Positions 1 to 11,793 of a stretch of DNA of 61,453 bases are shown one piece after another. The translations under genes and the position numbers were made by a program. Below the pieces are notes generated by a model, which worked only from the letters and a program-made list of their open reading frames with translations, was not told where the DNA came from and did no database searches. Origin of the DNA: Globisporangium splendens (lineage: Eukaryota; Oomycota; Peronosporomycetes; Pythiales; Pythiaceae); NCBI GenBank assembly GCA_006386115.1, contig VFIW01000173.1, forward strand, positions 1 through 61,453, in the 5' to 3' direction. Numbering within the stretch: the stretch's first letter is position 1; each line of letters begins with the position of its first letter.

Positions 1-1177
1 CGGCGGCAATCTGGGTCTACAGATGACGTTCAAATTTGTCGAAATATCCTTTTTCAAAGTTGCAAGTCCTATCGAGAGGTATAGATATTTCTAATTGAAC
101 ATCCACACGTTTGCATGGACGTTAACGAGAAGGATAAGAGCTTGAAAGCTGACATTTTCTCCATGCTCGTCCTCTTCATTCGCATGAAACAAGAACTTGT
201 GCGCATCTGTCCGGAGCAAGTCTCCCATGGGATTGTGCTCTTTAAAATAGTCGCGAGTTTGTCAAGTCCCAATCCTGGTTATTGCATCCTGACCCAGCTT
301 GTCAGCACAAGCCACTGCTCCATGTCAAGAGCCCACGTGTCCCAGATCCTCCTTCGTTTCGCCCATTAGCGCCTGACATTAGCGTGAGTTTTTCCAGCGG
401 ATTTGAACACGCACATATAAGTTAGTCGAGCGTGCATGCAGCACGTCTGTCCGGGGTCTTAACAGCTCATTTCAGCATCTTTTAACATGGGAGAGGCTGC
501 GACATCCGCGCGCCTTGCGTTTGATCATTTGCTTGCTTCTGCTTTCTTGTCTTCAACCCGAATGGTCATGTAACGAGCTGGTTATCCATGTAAGCGTTCG
601 GCTGCTAAGCATACGTAGAGGAGGATATGAACTAATTTATGCACAAGAGCAACAGAATTGGATCGTAAAAGCCAGTCAACGTGCCTTATTATCAGGCAGC
701 CCAGGTGTGCAAACTCTTATGAAAACACAAAGTACACAATGGCGGCTGGAGGCAATGAATCCCACGAAATTTGATACCACATGCTTCATTTATCGTGGCC
801 TCACTGCCGCCAGACACACTCTACGGTATGTAGTGTCTTGCAGCAAAGCACTTGCGCAAGTCTAGTAGTAAAAGTTGATATCTTAAGCTCGCTTTGGTGA
901 ACCGTCATAATTCGAAAAAGAAGAGCGGTTTGTGCGAGTTTGAGTACCACTGGCACCTAGTTTTGCTTGAAGCAGGAGGGAGTCACGCCATTTAAAGTTT
1001 CAGCAATAGAAATCGCGATTAGCATGCAAAAACACGCACCGAACTTTTGGTCTCATAAAATGAAGGAATGATAATAAAAACAAAAGCGTATATTTTGTGT
1101 CTTTTGCTTGCGCGTGCTTCATAAATAAATAGCTACTCCACAATGCGTGGCACATTCGAGGCTAAGCAAACAAGCGT
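1..1177. other. Intergenic region with no convincing gene
   Basis: No convincing coding sequence is seen. An initiator-like stretch (GCTCATTTCAGC, 465-476) lies about 10 bases before an ATG at 487, which opens a 28-codon reading frame ending near 573. I see no splice site that would extend it, so it is not called as a gene. A longer plus-strand frame at 515-865 has a hydrophobic start but begins at TTG and has no ATG, so it is also rejected. Confidence 0.5.
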
Positions 1178-2035
1178 TTAGAACAGGCATTCGAAGAGGT
1201 GCTGCAGATCCGTGTCCGAGAGCACGGCTGCCGTTGGGAACTGGTGGTGCACGTGCTGCGGGAGGTGCATTTGGACTGGAGGCTGCTGCGGGAAGCGGAG
1301 GTGCATCTGATCGAACGGTTGGCGCTCCGAAGGAGGCGCAATGAACAGCAAACGCTCGTAGTCCTCCATTGGGAACTCCTCGTTTGGAGACTCGTTCGAA
1401 GATGAAGCAGGCGACGAGACAGCGGTGTGGTGGCTGCTCGTACTGTGCGTTGGGCTCAACGATTTGCTGAACCTCTTCATATCGCCGTGACGAACGGTGT
1501 GCGCTTGGTGGTGACGGCTCGGACGATGCAGCGAGTTGGACAATCCGTGCTGCGTCTTCATGTGGCGCGTCAAGTTGCCTGCCGTGCTGAACGTCTTGCC
1601 ACAGCCAGGCAACACGCAACTGTGCACCGCGCTACCAGCATGCACCTTCTGGTGCTTCGTCAACATCTCCTGACTCGTAAAGATGCGCGTGCAGCCGGCA
1701 ACCGGACACTCCATCTTGTGCAACGCATGCAATCGTTTGTGACGAGCCAAGTTTCCCGACGTGCTGAAACGCTTGCCGCACGACTTGATCGGACACTGGT
1801 GGGGTTGCTCGCCCGTGTGTGTCTTCATGTGCTCATGGAGCGTGAACTTGCGGTGGAAGCGTCCGCCGCAGTTGGCAAACGGGCACACAAACGGACGGTC
1901 TTGGCTTGGCTCGCGGAAGCGGAGACCGCTGCTGGTGAGACGTTGCTTGGGCGATTGCGTTGGCTGCGGAGGCTGCTGGTGCAACGGGGACTGATGCAGC
2001 AGCTGGGGGATCGACGAGATGACGGACATGGCCAT
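1178..2035 (-). CDS. C2H2 zinc-finger protein, four tandem fingers
   Basis: A 285-residue protein with four consecutive C2H2 fingers of the C-x4-C-x12-H-x3/4-H type: Cys51/Cys56/His69/His73, Cys81/Cys86/His99/His103, Cys110/Cys115/His128/His132 and Cys140/Cys145/His158/His163. Fingers 1 and 2 are joined by a THTGEQP linker, typical of DNA-binding fingers. The region before the fingers is Gln/Pro-rich. The region after them is Ser/His-rich, then acidic (around PNEEFPMEDYERL), ending in a hydrophobic FECLF tail. The start is the first ATG in frame (2035); the frame is open further upstream but only from a TTG. A nuclear DNA-binding transcription factor is the likely role. Target and partners are unknown. 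No intron is needed. Confidence 0.85.
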   Translation of the reverse strand: MAMSVISSIPQLLHQSPLHQQPPQPTQSPKQRLTSSGLRFREPSQDRPFVCPFANCGGRFHRKFTLHEHMKTHTGEQPHQCPIKSCGKRFSTSGNLARHKRLHALHKMECPVAGCTRIFTSQEMLTKHQKVHAGSAVHSCVLPGCGKTFSTAGNLTRHMKTQHGLSNSLHRPSRHHQAHTVRHGDMKRFSKSLSPTHSTSSHHTAVSSPASSSNESPNEEFPMEDYERLLFIAPPSERQPFDQMHLRFPQQPPVQMHLPQHVHHQFPTAAVLSDTDLQHLFECLF

Positions 2036-4326
2036 GATGATAGTTGCTGTTGATAAGACTCGAATGCGATTGGGAAATGGACCAAAGTAGTGCAGCAAGG
2101 ATTTGTAAATACGCTTGCTGACTCCACTGCTCGGGTGGCTTTAATTTGTGAAATGAGCTCTTGACTCTTGCGGGACTGATTTGCTTTTGAGTTGAGTCGA
2201 GGGTGCCCTGGGTGATCGATGGGCTTGATCGGTTGTGGCGACGCAAAGGAGACCGTACGGACTGAACTCAGGATTATGTGCAGATTACGGGTGGGTGTGG
2301 TCCAGCCAGCATCCGTAGGAAAGTGGCTGTTTTGTCACCCCTTCGACGGGTATAGAAAGGACAGGATTCTAGGCGATACTCTCCTGATGAGGGACGTGTC
2401 CCAAAATGCCTAATCTCGCATACTGAATCCAAGTCGATCGAGGCGATGAAACTTTCCGCTCGCCTTGCCAGCAGATTCTGCTTTCGAGCAGCTGAATCAC
2501 TCCTTTCTGGTCTGACAAACGGTTTTTCACGACCACAGCAGATACCGTGAACGCGGAGAGTCCATACACCTTTGTGACACATGGCGATTCCATACGTATG
2601 GAAAATGGGAATGATGCACACAGAGGAAACTCAAATACTCTGGGAATTAGCACACGCCGCCGTCGAGTCACACACGGTTTTGTCAATAAACAGATGCGGA
2701 CTGGGGTCAGCTGTCGAACCACGGCACATTGCTGTTTCCTTCAACTTGAGGTTGCAGGTGGCTGATCATAACACCGCAGACAGTACGAATCGAGAGGGAG
2801 GCGATCTTGCATTATGCACTGTCGGACAACGGCTCGAAAGCTTGGATTCTCGGTATAAAATCTCGTAACAAAGCACGGTTTTCTGCCATGTGCACAATGC
2901 AATACCACGATTTTCAAAGATGTTTATTCAAGAGCGGCACAGAACGCACGCCTTTACAAACAACGATTGAACTACGAGAGAAATGAGATAACGCAAACCG
3001 TTGGAGACAAGATGGCGGCTGAATGCGGCGTCAATGGGAATTCGTTGCCACTCTCAGCGCGCGCGTGTCGTGTGATACCTTAGTGCACATTTGCTTGCAA
3101 ACACTGCTCCGCTGCTGTTGCAGTGGGGGCGGACACAAAGACCCGAGTGAAATAGTATTTCGCTCGGCGCTATCCAAGTCTTTAAGCAATACAAGCGGCG
3201 ACGCTCTCTTTTCTCCAGCTGCTGGAGTCATCTTTTGCTTGGTCACTGATCACCCTGTCTCTGACCCAACGGCAGGCGATGCGTTTCGGCACAAGAACGC
3301 GGTTCGGGCTCTCTGTGTAGCCACCTCTTGGCAGAGCCGAGCCGTAGCACGAGAAGCAACCAATTGCTTATGCGCAACGGAAAGGCCAGCGATCCTCACT
3401 CTCTCAGACTTCTGACGAGACACACGAACTGAAATCTCGCGATTCTCAGAGAGAAAAACGAAAGGGGACTCATCATCGTCAAACCACAAAAGTCAACAAC
3501 CAAACAATCGCGCAACACACAAGTGTCAAAAGAATGGAACAGCAAGACAGGAAACAAGTCAAGTCACGGACTTCGCTTCCTTTTCTGATCTGGAAAAGTC
3601 GCTCCTCGAGTTGGAGCTTCGAAGAGTGTGTACGCATGCAAACCCAGCATCGAAAATCTGAAATACACTCGATCCGAATAAATCGAAAGATTTGATTCTC
3701 TCCACGACAAACAGCAGCAATGCGGGACAAGATCAATCCCAAGAGATGCGTATTCGAGCTCTACGGTACCCGCACATCGGAAATACAAACGCGCGTGTAC
3801 TCAGCAATCGACGCACGTGTGCATCGATTTTTCTGCATGTGTCATCCAAAAATGTAAAAACTCAAATCCAAGTCTTGGGATATATTGTGAAGGTATCACA
3901 ACTGTGATGCACTGAGAGATTTTGCGAGCTGACCTGTCCTACATCATGATTTGTAGGATTGCGCATGTTCGCAACGATCCGAGCTGCCGTTCTCCTTATG
4001 GTTGTTCCGCTTGGAAAGGCTGATTAGTTTTGTTTGCAAATTTCGTGTTTGCGCCAGGAACGCAAACAAACTAAACAGGTCGGAAAGTCGCACGATTCGA
4101 GTTGGGAGGGTTCCAGTTGGCTGCTGGCTCTTCTTTGCATGGAGCGCGGCAAAGTGATGGCGCGCATGACGTCACATGATCTCTCTATGCACGGTTCTTC
4201 AAGCCACGCACGGTACACACGACAGGCCGCGTCGATCCTGCACTGCATTTACATTTGCGCAATTGCGTTAGAGGATTACGGTCCCCCTCCTCCACAGACC
4301 AAGTCGAAGCGAATAATCAATAAAAC

Positions 4327-4364
4327 CAAGAGAGAGGGTTGACATTGTCAACCTCTCTCTCTTG
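4327..4364. repeat. Long near-perfect hairpin
   Basis: The left arm (CAAGAGAGAGGGTTGAC) and right arm (GTCAACCTCTCTCTCTTG) are reverse complements around a 3-base ATT loop, with one slipped base in the GA/CT run. The stem is about 17 bp. It lies in non-coding DNA well away from any called gene end, so it is not obviously a terminator. It could be a foldback relic or the stem of a small-RNA precursor. Confidence 0.6.
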
Positions 4365-7092
4365 ACAGTTGGACTCTTCAAAGTGTACCCGTGTTGCTAG
4401 TGTACCAATCAGGCTGTGTGACGACTTTTGATGGTTCCCTCGTCCGACGAAGTTGCTTCTTCAGAGGGAAGGTGCATCCTTTTCGATGTCAACTCAGGGT
4501 GAGTCCGAAGAAGAATCCCACACTCGAAAGCCAAAGCGAGTCCAAGGAGAAAAGAGCGAAGGAGAGATCCGGAAGTTGCGTTGTTGGTGGCGGGATGTAA
4601 ACGGAGCCCGCCCTTTCTTTGCAGCATAGGCGCGACCAGAGACGCTCGGGCATAAACTTGCATGTCCCGTGCCTGTGGCGGATGCTTCACGCCAACAGTG
4701 GACACCGATCGGATTCCTTGAAGCGATATGAACCCGTCAGCAAAAGACGAGTCCAGCGTGGTACCTCGCTCACGAATTGTGTTTGCCATCCGATAAAGCA
4801 ACAACCGACGTACAGAGGTATCGACTTCCTACAAATGCTCGTAATAGAAAGGCAAACGCGCTGCTTGGAGAGGTTTATGGGCTCCACGCAGGGAAGAGAC
4901 CCACTTTGCCGCGCCGAGATGGCAAGAACCGAGAAAGGGCAGGAGCAAAGCAAAAATGCTCACAGAAAAGGGACAATCTCAGCCACGAGTGTCGTTGGTG
5001 GCTTCTGCAGTGCACACATGCAGGGACTCGACAACCCCTTGCAAGCGCAAACGGGCCATGCCAACACCACACCATCGGGGGACAACCTTGATCCTTTTTT
5101 TCTACAGTCCGTCCTCTCCTTTCCTTGGCTGCTGGTTGGACAAACCAAAATCACGATTTTGTGCCGCCAGATGGTCGATGCTGTCGTGGTTTCGCAGCAA
5201 GTTTTCGTGTGTATTGCGCTGTGCATCTCTCAGAGCAGTTTGCAGTGTGCACGTACCACGTCTTGGCGCGTTGCCATCCGCCCGCTTGCCTGCGAGAAGA
5301 GAAGAGAACCAACGCATATCAGGAGCCCTGGCTCTTTGCCTGGGCACAACAACAGGCGGCGGCTCCATTTCTCCGCGTCGGCGACGCCAAAAGGCAAGAC
5401 ATCGGCGGACACTCGCAGGATATCATAGTGTTAATCTGCAGAAAATGTAAACGTGTGGTATGGGTTCCTTGAGGGTGCTAGGTGAACTACATGTAGCATT
5501 GCACAAGATTCGATTGCCTTTGGATTAGTCCCCGCTAACAGACAGACTGTCCGTCCAGGACACGTCAACGGCGTAAGCGACCAGCAAGCTCGGGTGAGCA
5601 CGAGTGGCTGCCTCGTCGGGGTTGCTCACGCACACCTGAAGCTTGATTGTTGCTCTTGCTTTTCCTCCTCATCGCTTCATCCGCTTGCCATGTTTCTGGC
5701 TGCAATCCAGCATGCGTCACGCTCAAGCTAGCATGGAGAGGATTTGATCGGAGACGCGTACTGTTGCTCAGTCTCCCCACCTCATGCTGTGACTGTCATG
5801 GCGGTTTGATCTGTGCTGTCGGATGGTCGACTCGCTGGGCATGTTTGGATGATTTTGTGTTGAGATGAGTTGAGATAGGAGCAAAATCGGAATTACCACT
5901 CACAGGTGTGGAACTCGAAACATGGTTATACTCAATTTCGAAAACTCCAAGCAAACAGATAAAAGTCAAGAGCATGTCGCCAACATGTGCAGCTTCTGGT
6001 GGAATAAAAGTGCAACGCAAGGCGCAACCATTCCCATGTCGCCTCTCGGTGGTGACAGGCAGCCTAATGGCAAGCAGCCTAAATGCATCTCACAGTATGT
6101 AGAGACCGCACTTTGATTCGAGTTGAGAGCGGCGACGATTGCAGCTTATATTAATGTTCCGTTCCACTCATTGAGGCTACCTCTGCATTGTCGATTTTTA
6201 CTTGGTGTCTAAACTTGGCGCTGGTGACGACAACGAAGATCGCGAGTCCATACAGTACGCATGTAAAAAGGAAATCACGTTGTCGTATTTGCGCCATAAA
6301 CAAGAAGAAGAGACCGACGAAATGGCGGTTTTGAAACCGCGTCACGTTGAACAAAACGGATATTTTACAGTGATAGTTCGTGCTCTCGGGCACCGCAGTG
6401 TCGTTATAAAACTGTAAAAACTGAAACCACAGTCCTCAATCTGTAGCGCACGTCATGCGCTCGTTTGAAATAGGGGATTGCTCCCAAATGGATCTGGTCG
6501 AAGCCTACGTGCAGCGCACGCAAGCCATTCTGCACGCAGACACGAGACCGCGCTCGATCACCATGTCTACCGCTAGGTTGACCAGTGCATTGCTGATGCA
6601 TGCAGTCTGGCGCGAGTCTTTGTGTCGAGGCAAGCGTAGAAACTGCAACATCAACCACAGCGGCGTGTCGGATGTCTCGCGGGCGAAAGGTTGCGATTGG
6701 TGAGGGGACGTCAAGCTCCTCCCCCAGATTCAAGCGCTCTGTTTGCTGTGTCCCCTTTCTCTCGCCCTCATTCTCGCGTTTATCCTCGTTTCTGGGCGCC
6801 TTCGCAGCACGATCGCCGGGATCACGTTTTGGGCTGGGCAACGGCAGTCGCAGTCTCTCTCGCACCTGAACCCACCTACGGTGATGAGCCCGAGATTTAT
6901 TGGATCCCGACGAAGAATCGTCAATCGCCCAATCCACTTTCAAACTGTATCCAAGAAGCTGTTCTTTTATTGGGAGGCGCGCTGGTCCAAGTCTCACCGT
7001 GATTTCTTGCAGTTTTCTCCATGGCGTCGGCGATCTTTCTTTTGGCGACATGCTTCAGCAGGCAGTGCGAAGCGAATGTTATCGAGTGAATA

Positions 7093-7149
7093 TTTAGCTA
7101 CAGTATGGCAGCGTACCACGATGCCTGGAGCCTGTCTGTTGGCTTGAGC
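7093..7149 (+). repeat. Diverged direct repeat, copy 1
   Basis: A stretch of about 57 bases shared with 7272-7328, including the common core TGGAGCCTGTCTGTTG. One frame reads MAAYHDAWSLSVGL, close to the MQAHYAAWSLSVDL of the other copy. It looks like a relic of a duplicated coding unit; no start, stop context or known domain is visible. Confidence 0.4.
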
Positions 7150-7271
7150 ACTGCTTGCCTCGTGATCAAGTTTCGCATTCGTGGTTGAGCTGAAGGTCAA
7201 AGTCGTGAGCTCGACAGTCATGTTGAACGCGCAGTTTTTCAATTAACGCGCTCGAGTCCACTCGATCGCTG

Positions 7272-7328
7272 TTTAACTACGGTATGCAAGCGCACTACGC
7301 TGCGTGGAGCCTGTCTGTTGACTTGAAG
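7272..7328 (+). repeat. Diverged direct repeat, copy 2
   Basis: The second copy of the unit at 7093-7149. The reading frame through this copy stays open for roughly 60 codons (to about 7448) and has a protein-like composition, but it has no start codon and matches no family I know. Probably a decayed gene fragment. Confidence 0.4.
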
Positions 7329-7568
7329 TTCACAACAAAGCTGTCAGGCTCTCAATCCTACGCAACAGCAAAGTGTGGCCACGCCATGAACGAGTTTCAA
7401 TCTCATCCGAGATGGCTGAGTACGACGTGTTGCCTCGCTTTGTTCTAAACACTCTTCAACTCACAAGCGCGCAAAAGAAGAAGAAATGATGCTGATGCTT
7501 TTTGATTTCGTCTAGTAGCTACTGTAGTTGCTCACCTCAAAATTACGCGTTGAATGAGCGTGGTGGGG

Positions 7569-8680
7569 TCAACGCTGCGAGCGCCGACGATGTTGGACTG
7601 AGTGTGTTGCAGCCGCGCTGGCGGCGCTTCTGAACCGCGATAGCCGCGACCCAACGATGGCCACAAGGGCACCGACGGCAGCACCGACTGGGATCCAAGT
7701 CGCTATCGAGGCACTCGAACCATCGGACGAAGCACTGGACGGCGCGTTGGCGACAGTGGAAATGCTGATGCTTTCCTGCGTGGTAGTAGCCTTGACGGCC
7801 TGGACTTGATCTTGCGTCTTCGCAGCCTGCTCGATCGTATCGACGGCCGTGAGGATCGCGTTCTCCAACGAGTGGCTCACGACGTGGACAAGTGTCTCTG
7901 CATTTTCGACCGTCTCGATATCTACGGTGCTGGCGTTCGAACCGCTGTTACTCGAGCTGTCGATGGTGTTGTTGAGCGACTCCGAGTCGTGGGTGTGGGT
8001 ACTGGAGTTCTGGAGCGCCGAAAAGGTTACGAAGGTGGCGTTTTGTGGTGTAGTCTTGCTGCCATTCACTGGACGCGAAGTGTTCAGCGCCGAGGTGTTC
8101 GAGTTGGCGAACAGTGACGAGAACGTGATGGTTCCGTTACCAGGCGCAGTGGCGCTGGCACTGGCATTCTGTGGCTGTTCCGTAATGGTTGCAGTCTTGC
8201 TGGTGAACTCGTGGTCGATCAGCGTGTCCAGCTTGAGCTCAAGCGACTGGATCTGAGAAGTGTTGAGCTGCTGGATCAGTTGATCGGCGGTGAGGTTGCT
8301 GAAACCGAAGTCTGGGGAACCGACCGACGCGCTGTCCAGAGTGACATTTTCCAATGTGGCGTTCAAGTCGCTGAACGCGCCAAAGACTAAGTTAGCGACC
8401 GCATACGCGTGCGAGGCAATCGAAAATTGGCGCCTTCAGTCACATTGAGTGGCGCAGTCGACAGCTCATTGACCGAGATGGAGGCGTTGGCCGACGTCGA
8501 GTTCAGCGCAGCAAAACCTGGAAACGTGCTATTTGCGAGCGTGAAGTTGGCTCCAACGGTGACATTCGAAGTCACTTCCGTCGTGTTTCCCACTGCAGTC
8601 GCGTTGGAGGAAAGGACTGGTGTGGCGAGCAGCAGCATGGCCGTCGCGACGTGGACGCTGGTCTTCATCATCACTGGCAT
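7569..8680 (-). pseudogene. Secreted/membrane Asn-Ser-Thr-rich glycoprotein, split by a 1-nt frameshift
   Basis: The first part starts at ATG 8680 (or 8668) with a clear signal peptide (MKTSVHVATAMLLLATPVLS), followed by many N-x-S/T sequons such as NATA, NTT, NVT, NFT and NST. This frame runs off into a stop at 8387. The adjacent frame carries the same kind of sequence on to 7569 and is open through the junction. The break sits at the AAAA run near 8421-8427: one extra A there would rejoin the frames and create another N-F-S sequon. The second part has a long Ser/Thr/Asn-rich stalk, an Ala-rich amphipathic segment and a C-terminal hydrophobic helix (WIPVGAAVGALVAIVG) with a basic tail. A heavily N-glycosylated type I surface protein is likely. 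Whether the break is real or a sequencing error cannot be told here. Confidence 0.7.
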
Positions 8681-10150
8681 TGAATTAGACGTTCGCTTGA
8701 GCAGGAGCGCGGAAGGAGCGAGAATCCGCTGCGCTGCACGATCGAGAATGAACAGCTCGAAGGACGGGAAGGGCAGAGAGTGGTGGCAATACCGCCACAC
8801 AGCAGCCAGCAAGCCTAGAGATTGTGCGGGATAACATGCCGTCCACGTGAAGGGTGAAAGGCAGAATTTTCGGGTTGCACTTGGAGCCAATCAAACGGTC
8901 TGCTTGGTGCCATTTGGTGAAGTCATCTGGCAAATTGAAGCATCCACCATGTGCTTCAGAGATGCAATGGACCCTTTGTCACAGTGTCTCTCGCGATTCT
9001 CATTGGATGGCTGCCCAGGTTTGTTAGATCAACGAGCAGCTACTGTTGATTTTTTGTGTTATTGCCAGCGTGGATGACTGATATTTCTAGAATCTAGAAA
9101 TTCCAAGGCAGAGAGAGACGCGAGAGCGCTTGGTGCAGCTGAACTGAGGCTGAGTGAACCGACACGGATTGCATTCAACGACAGTGTTGTATCTTGTTCG
9201 CCGATCTGTTTTCTGGCTTTTCAGGTAGACTCGATACAAAAATATACTCCTCGTTCTCATGGTGAAGCTTGAAACCGCTTACATATTTCCTCTGCTTCGC
9301 TTCGCTCTTCAGCCTTGGTGATTCACAACGATACGAGGTCGGCCGCAACCAACACTCGAAGATGGCATCCTTGCTCGCGCTTGAGGTTTCGACCTTGCCT
9401 CTCGAGGATCTTCTTCATGCCACAGAGAAAGCCGAGAGGTTAAACCGCTGAAGCAGACAGGCTAAAGCCACAATGAATCGAAATAGATCCAGGATGTTGT
9501 CACTACTGACTGGAACTCGATTGATGATGGTGATCCAACCGCTGCTTGACGCATGTGCTCTCATTGAATCGGAGTTTTGCGCGGATAGACACTTTTCGCC
9601 ATTGCAGCTCTGCACCAAGCGACGCTGTTGGTAGCAACTTGCTTATCTTCACATTCGAGTGCTATCACATTTGGCAATGTTGCGTTCGCGCATTCTTTTT
9701 CGTTGCATCGTGGCGTTAAGAGCTGCCCTCTTCATCATCGATATGAGAGCCAAGCGCTGGACACGTACGTCGTAACAGAGCTAGTCGCGACCAAACTCTC
9801 CTCTGTTCCTTTGCGCATCGAGATCTACGCATGATCGCCTTGAAAAAGACTCGAGACGCGGTCTTCGACGATGTAATCCATCAAAAGCACGCAAATCGGC
9901 GCTTAGGTACAGATAGCCACCTTGTTTCTTCATGAAGACTCATGGACTTATGCACTTAAGTCATATCTGTTTGAACCGCACAAGATCGTGCCGAGGCAAG
10001 ACAAGGTGCTGAATAATCGGAGCTTGCACATACCACGAGCTTGGTAGCGACATCTGCTTAGTTGGAGATAGCCAGAACCGATTCACTTGGACACCAATCC
10101 ACACAAGTTGCTGGAATCGCGTACACTAGAAGATCACGATTCACATGCTG
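8681..10150. other. Intergenic region
   Basis: No convincing gene. A plus-strand frame at 9269-9451 has a hydrophobic, signal-like start but begins at TTG with an in-frame stop just upstream. Minus-strand translation around 9.9-10.1 kb is patchily protein-like and may belong to the decayed region described at 10151-11287. Confidence 0.4.
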
Positions 10151-11287
10151 TCATCGCTGCTTTTGGCACCTACTTGAGGTAGAAAGTGAGTAACACTCAA
10201 GACTGCAATTGACCTCAACAAAGTGATGAAGCCGCAACTTCTGCCGCATGCATCTTCGTTGTGCAAGAAAGTTGCGAACAGCATGGCGTTGTAAAATATC
10301 CAGGCGCGCGGTGTGATTGTATTTCGACCAGGAGAGCCTCCCCACCACTTGATAACTTGACGCCGATGTTGAGCTCAACGCGTCGCCACTTTCCCGGAAA
10401 TCGCATACAATTTTGCAACTCCAGTTCGGACTGAGTGTTCTCGAAGTATATTCGCTTTGTTCTTGCCAATCATTACAAGTCGCGGCGACGTACCTGAGCG
10501 TATCAAGCTCAAGCACAGGTGGATACGTCTCCGTTAGCCATACTGCGCACCGCGAAGCCACATGTACGCGTGCTCACACAAAACAACGTGCTCTTGTAAA
10601 AGTCTCCATTTTTGCTGCTGGTTGTTGGTATGCGCGAGCCATTGTTTCCAATGTCTGAGAGCGTCACCACATGATCTTCCGCAACGATGAGTTTCCCTGC
10701 CAACTGCACACCAATCGGACCCTCTTGCGTAACTTCAGCGAAAAAACGCAACTTACTTGGCACATGTTTCAGGGTGAACTTGGAGGACGGGGCTGGATCA
10801 GCACCGCAAAGTTGTGGAAAACTCGAAACCTTGGAGATGCTATCAACTAGAATCATCGCCGCACATTCCGTCAGGACAAAATCATGAAGATCGAGCGTAC
10901 TTGAAGCACTTTGCAGGATACAAGTCACAATCTGGAACCATTTTTCGCTAGTAGACCGCGATATCCTCTGAGATGGCACAAAGAAACTCTTCTTCAGTTG
11001 GCTTTCATCGCCAAATCCGATTTCGCCCACACCATTTCGGCTGGCGCTGCAGCTTCTACTCCGTTAACACCAAAGCAATGCGTGGAACACCAAAACAATG
11101 CTGGCCCACTCCATGCGCACTGAATCGTGACCTGCACAGAAGCAACGAAAAAAGTAAACTGGAGCACATGATGGGAAAACTGCCACCACGTACCTGACCA
11201 CAACGTTTGGATCGCGCCACAACCGGGATGCAGCAGTTGTCTTGTCTGGATTAATGAGGTAACGTCACTTGTAAAGCTGAATATCAT
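10151..11287 (-). pseudogene. Decayed or poorly resolved coding region of unknown family
   Basis: Reading the minus strand from ATG 11287, three stretches look like real protein: about 11287-11200, 11030-10509 (including FTLKHVPSKLRFFAEVTQEG and KWFQIVTCILQSAS) and 10561-10151. GTACGT donors occur after 11200 and within the third stretch. The pieces do not join cleanly: a TAA interrupts the second segment just upstream of about 11030, and there is a frame change near 10540. I do not recognise the family. It may be an inactive gene, or a real gene whose exons I have mis-assigned. The composition is less random than other frames in this gene-poor stretch, which is the main reason for listing it. 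Confidence 0.3.
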
Positions 11288-11793
11288 GTGGTCCGAACCA
11301 ACGTCATCCTGTGTGTTTCATCGCTGGAGGTCGACCTCTCGCTCGCACCTGTCGGTTATCAACGCTTCTCCACAGAAATCTTAAAATCTCTTATAAATGA
11401 ATGCGCGCGTTGAAAGAGGCAATCGTTTCATCAAGCTGTCGTGGACATGGAACCGCAACTCCCCGCCAGATACGAAAAAAAAGCAACGCAGCTCGTCTGA
11501 TGTCACGTTTCCGAAACGCAACACTTGCAAGGCGAGATCACAGTGGCAGCGCTACGATCCTCTTGCACGAAGCTCCAACTGCTTGCTCTCACTCCTTTCC
11601 CACTGAATAGTTCAGCTCATGTTTCCACCGGTCCTTTCTCGTCGTCCTGAAAATCACTCCATCTGGACTTTCTTGAGTACTGATCGAACGGCCACGGTTG
11701 TCAAGTACACTGCAGCTCGTACGCCTGTGTGTTGCTGCTATTGCCATCAGCCACCAACACCGTATCGAAAATGCATGCGTCAGTGCGACTGCG

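Larger units (their letters stand above)
2036..7568. other. Gene-poor region of 5.5 kb
   Basis: No convincing protein-coding gene. Several frames of 100-270 codons exist on both strands (for example 4619-5428 plus and 6404-7051 minus). They overlap one another, begin at non-ATG codons, are low in hydrophobic-core residues and match no domain I recognise. Two things stand out and are listed separately: a strong hairpin at 4327-4364 and a diverged direct repeat at 7093-7149 and 7272-7328. Confidence 0.5.

Noticed and set aside
515..865. 116-codon plus-strand frame with a hydrophobic start
   Set aside because: Begins at TTG, has no ATG at a useful place, and has no recognisable domain.
4619..5428. 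269-codon plus-strand frame
   Set aside because: Begins at TTG, overlaps other open frames in both directions, and the translated sequence looks like chance reading of non-coding DNA.
6404..7051. 215-codon minus-strand frame
   Set aside because: Arg/Pro-rich, with no domain and competing frames in the same place; probably chance.
9269..9451. Possible small secreted protein
   Set aside because: Begins at TTG immediately after an in-frame stop; no ATG before residue 30.
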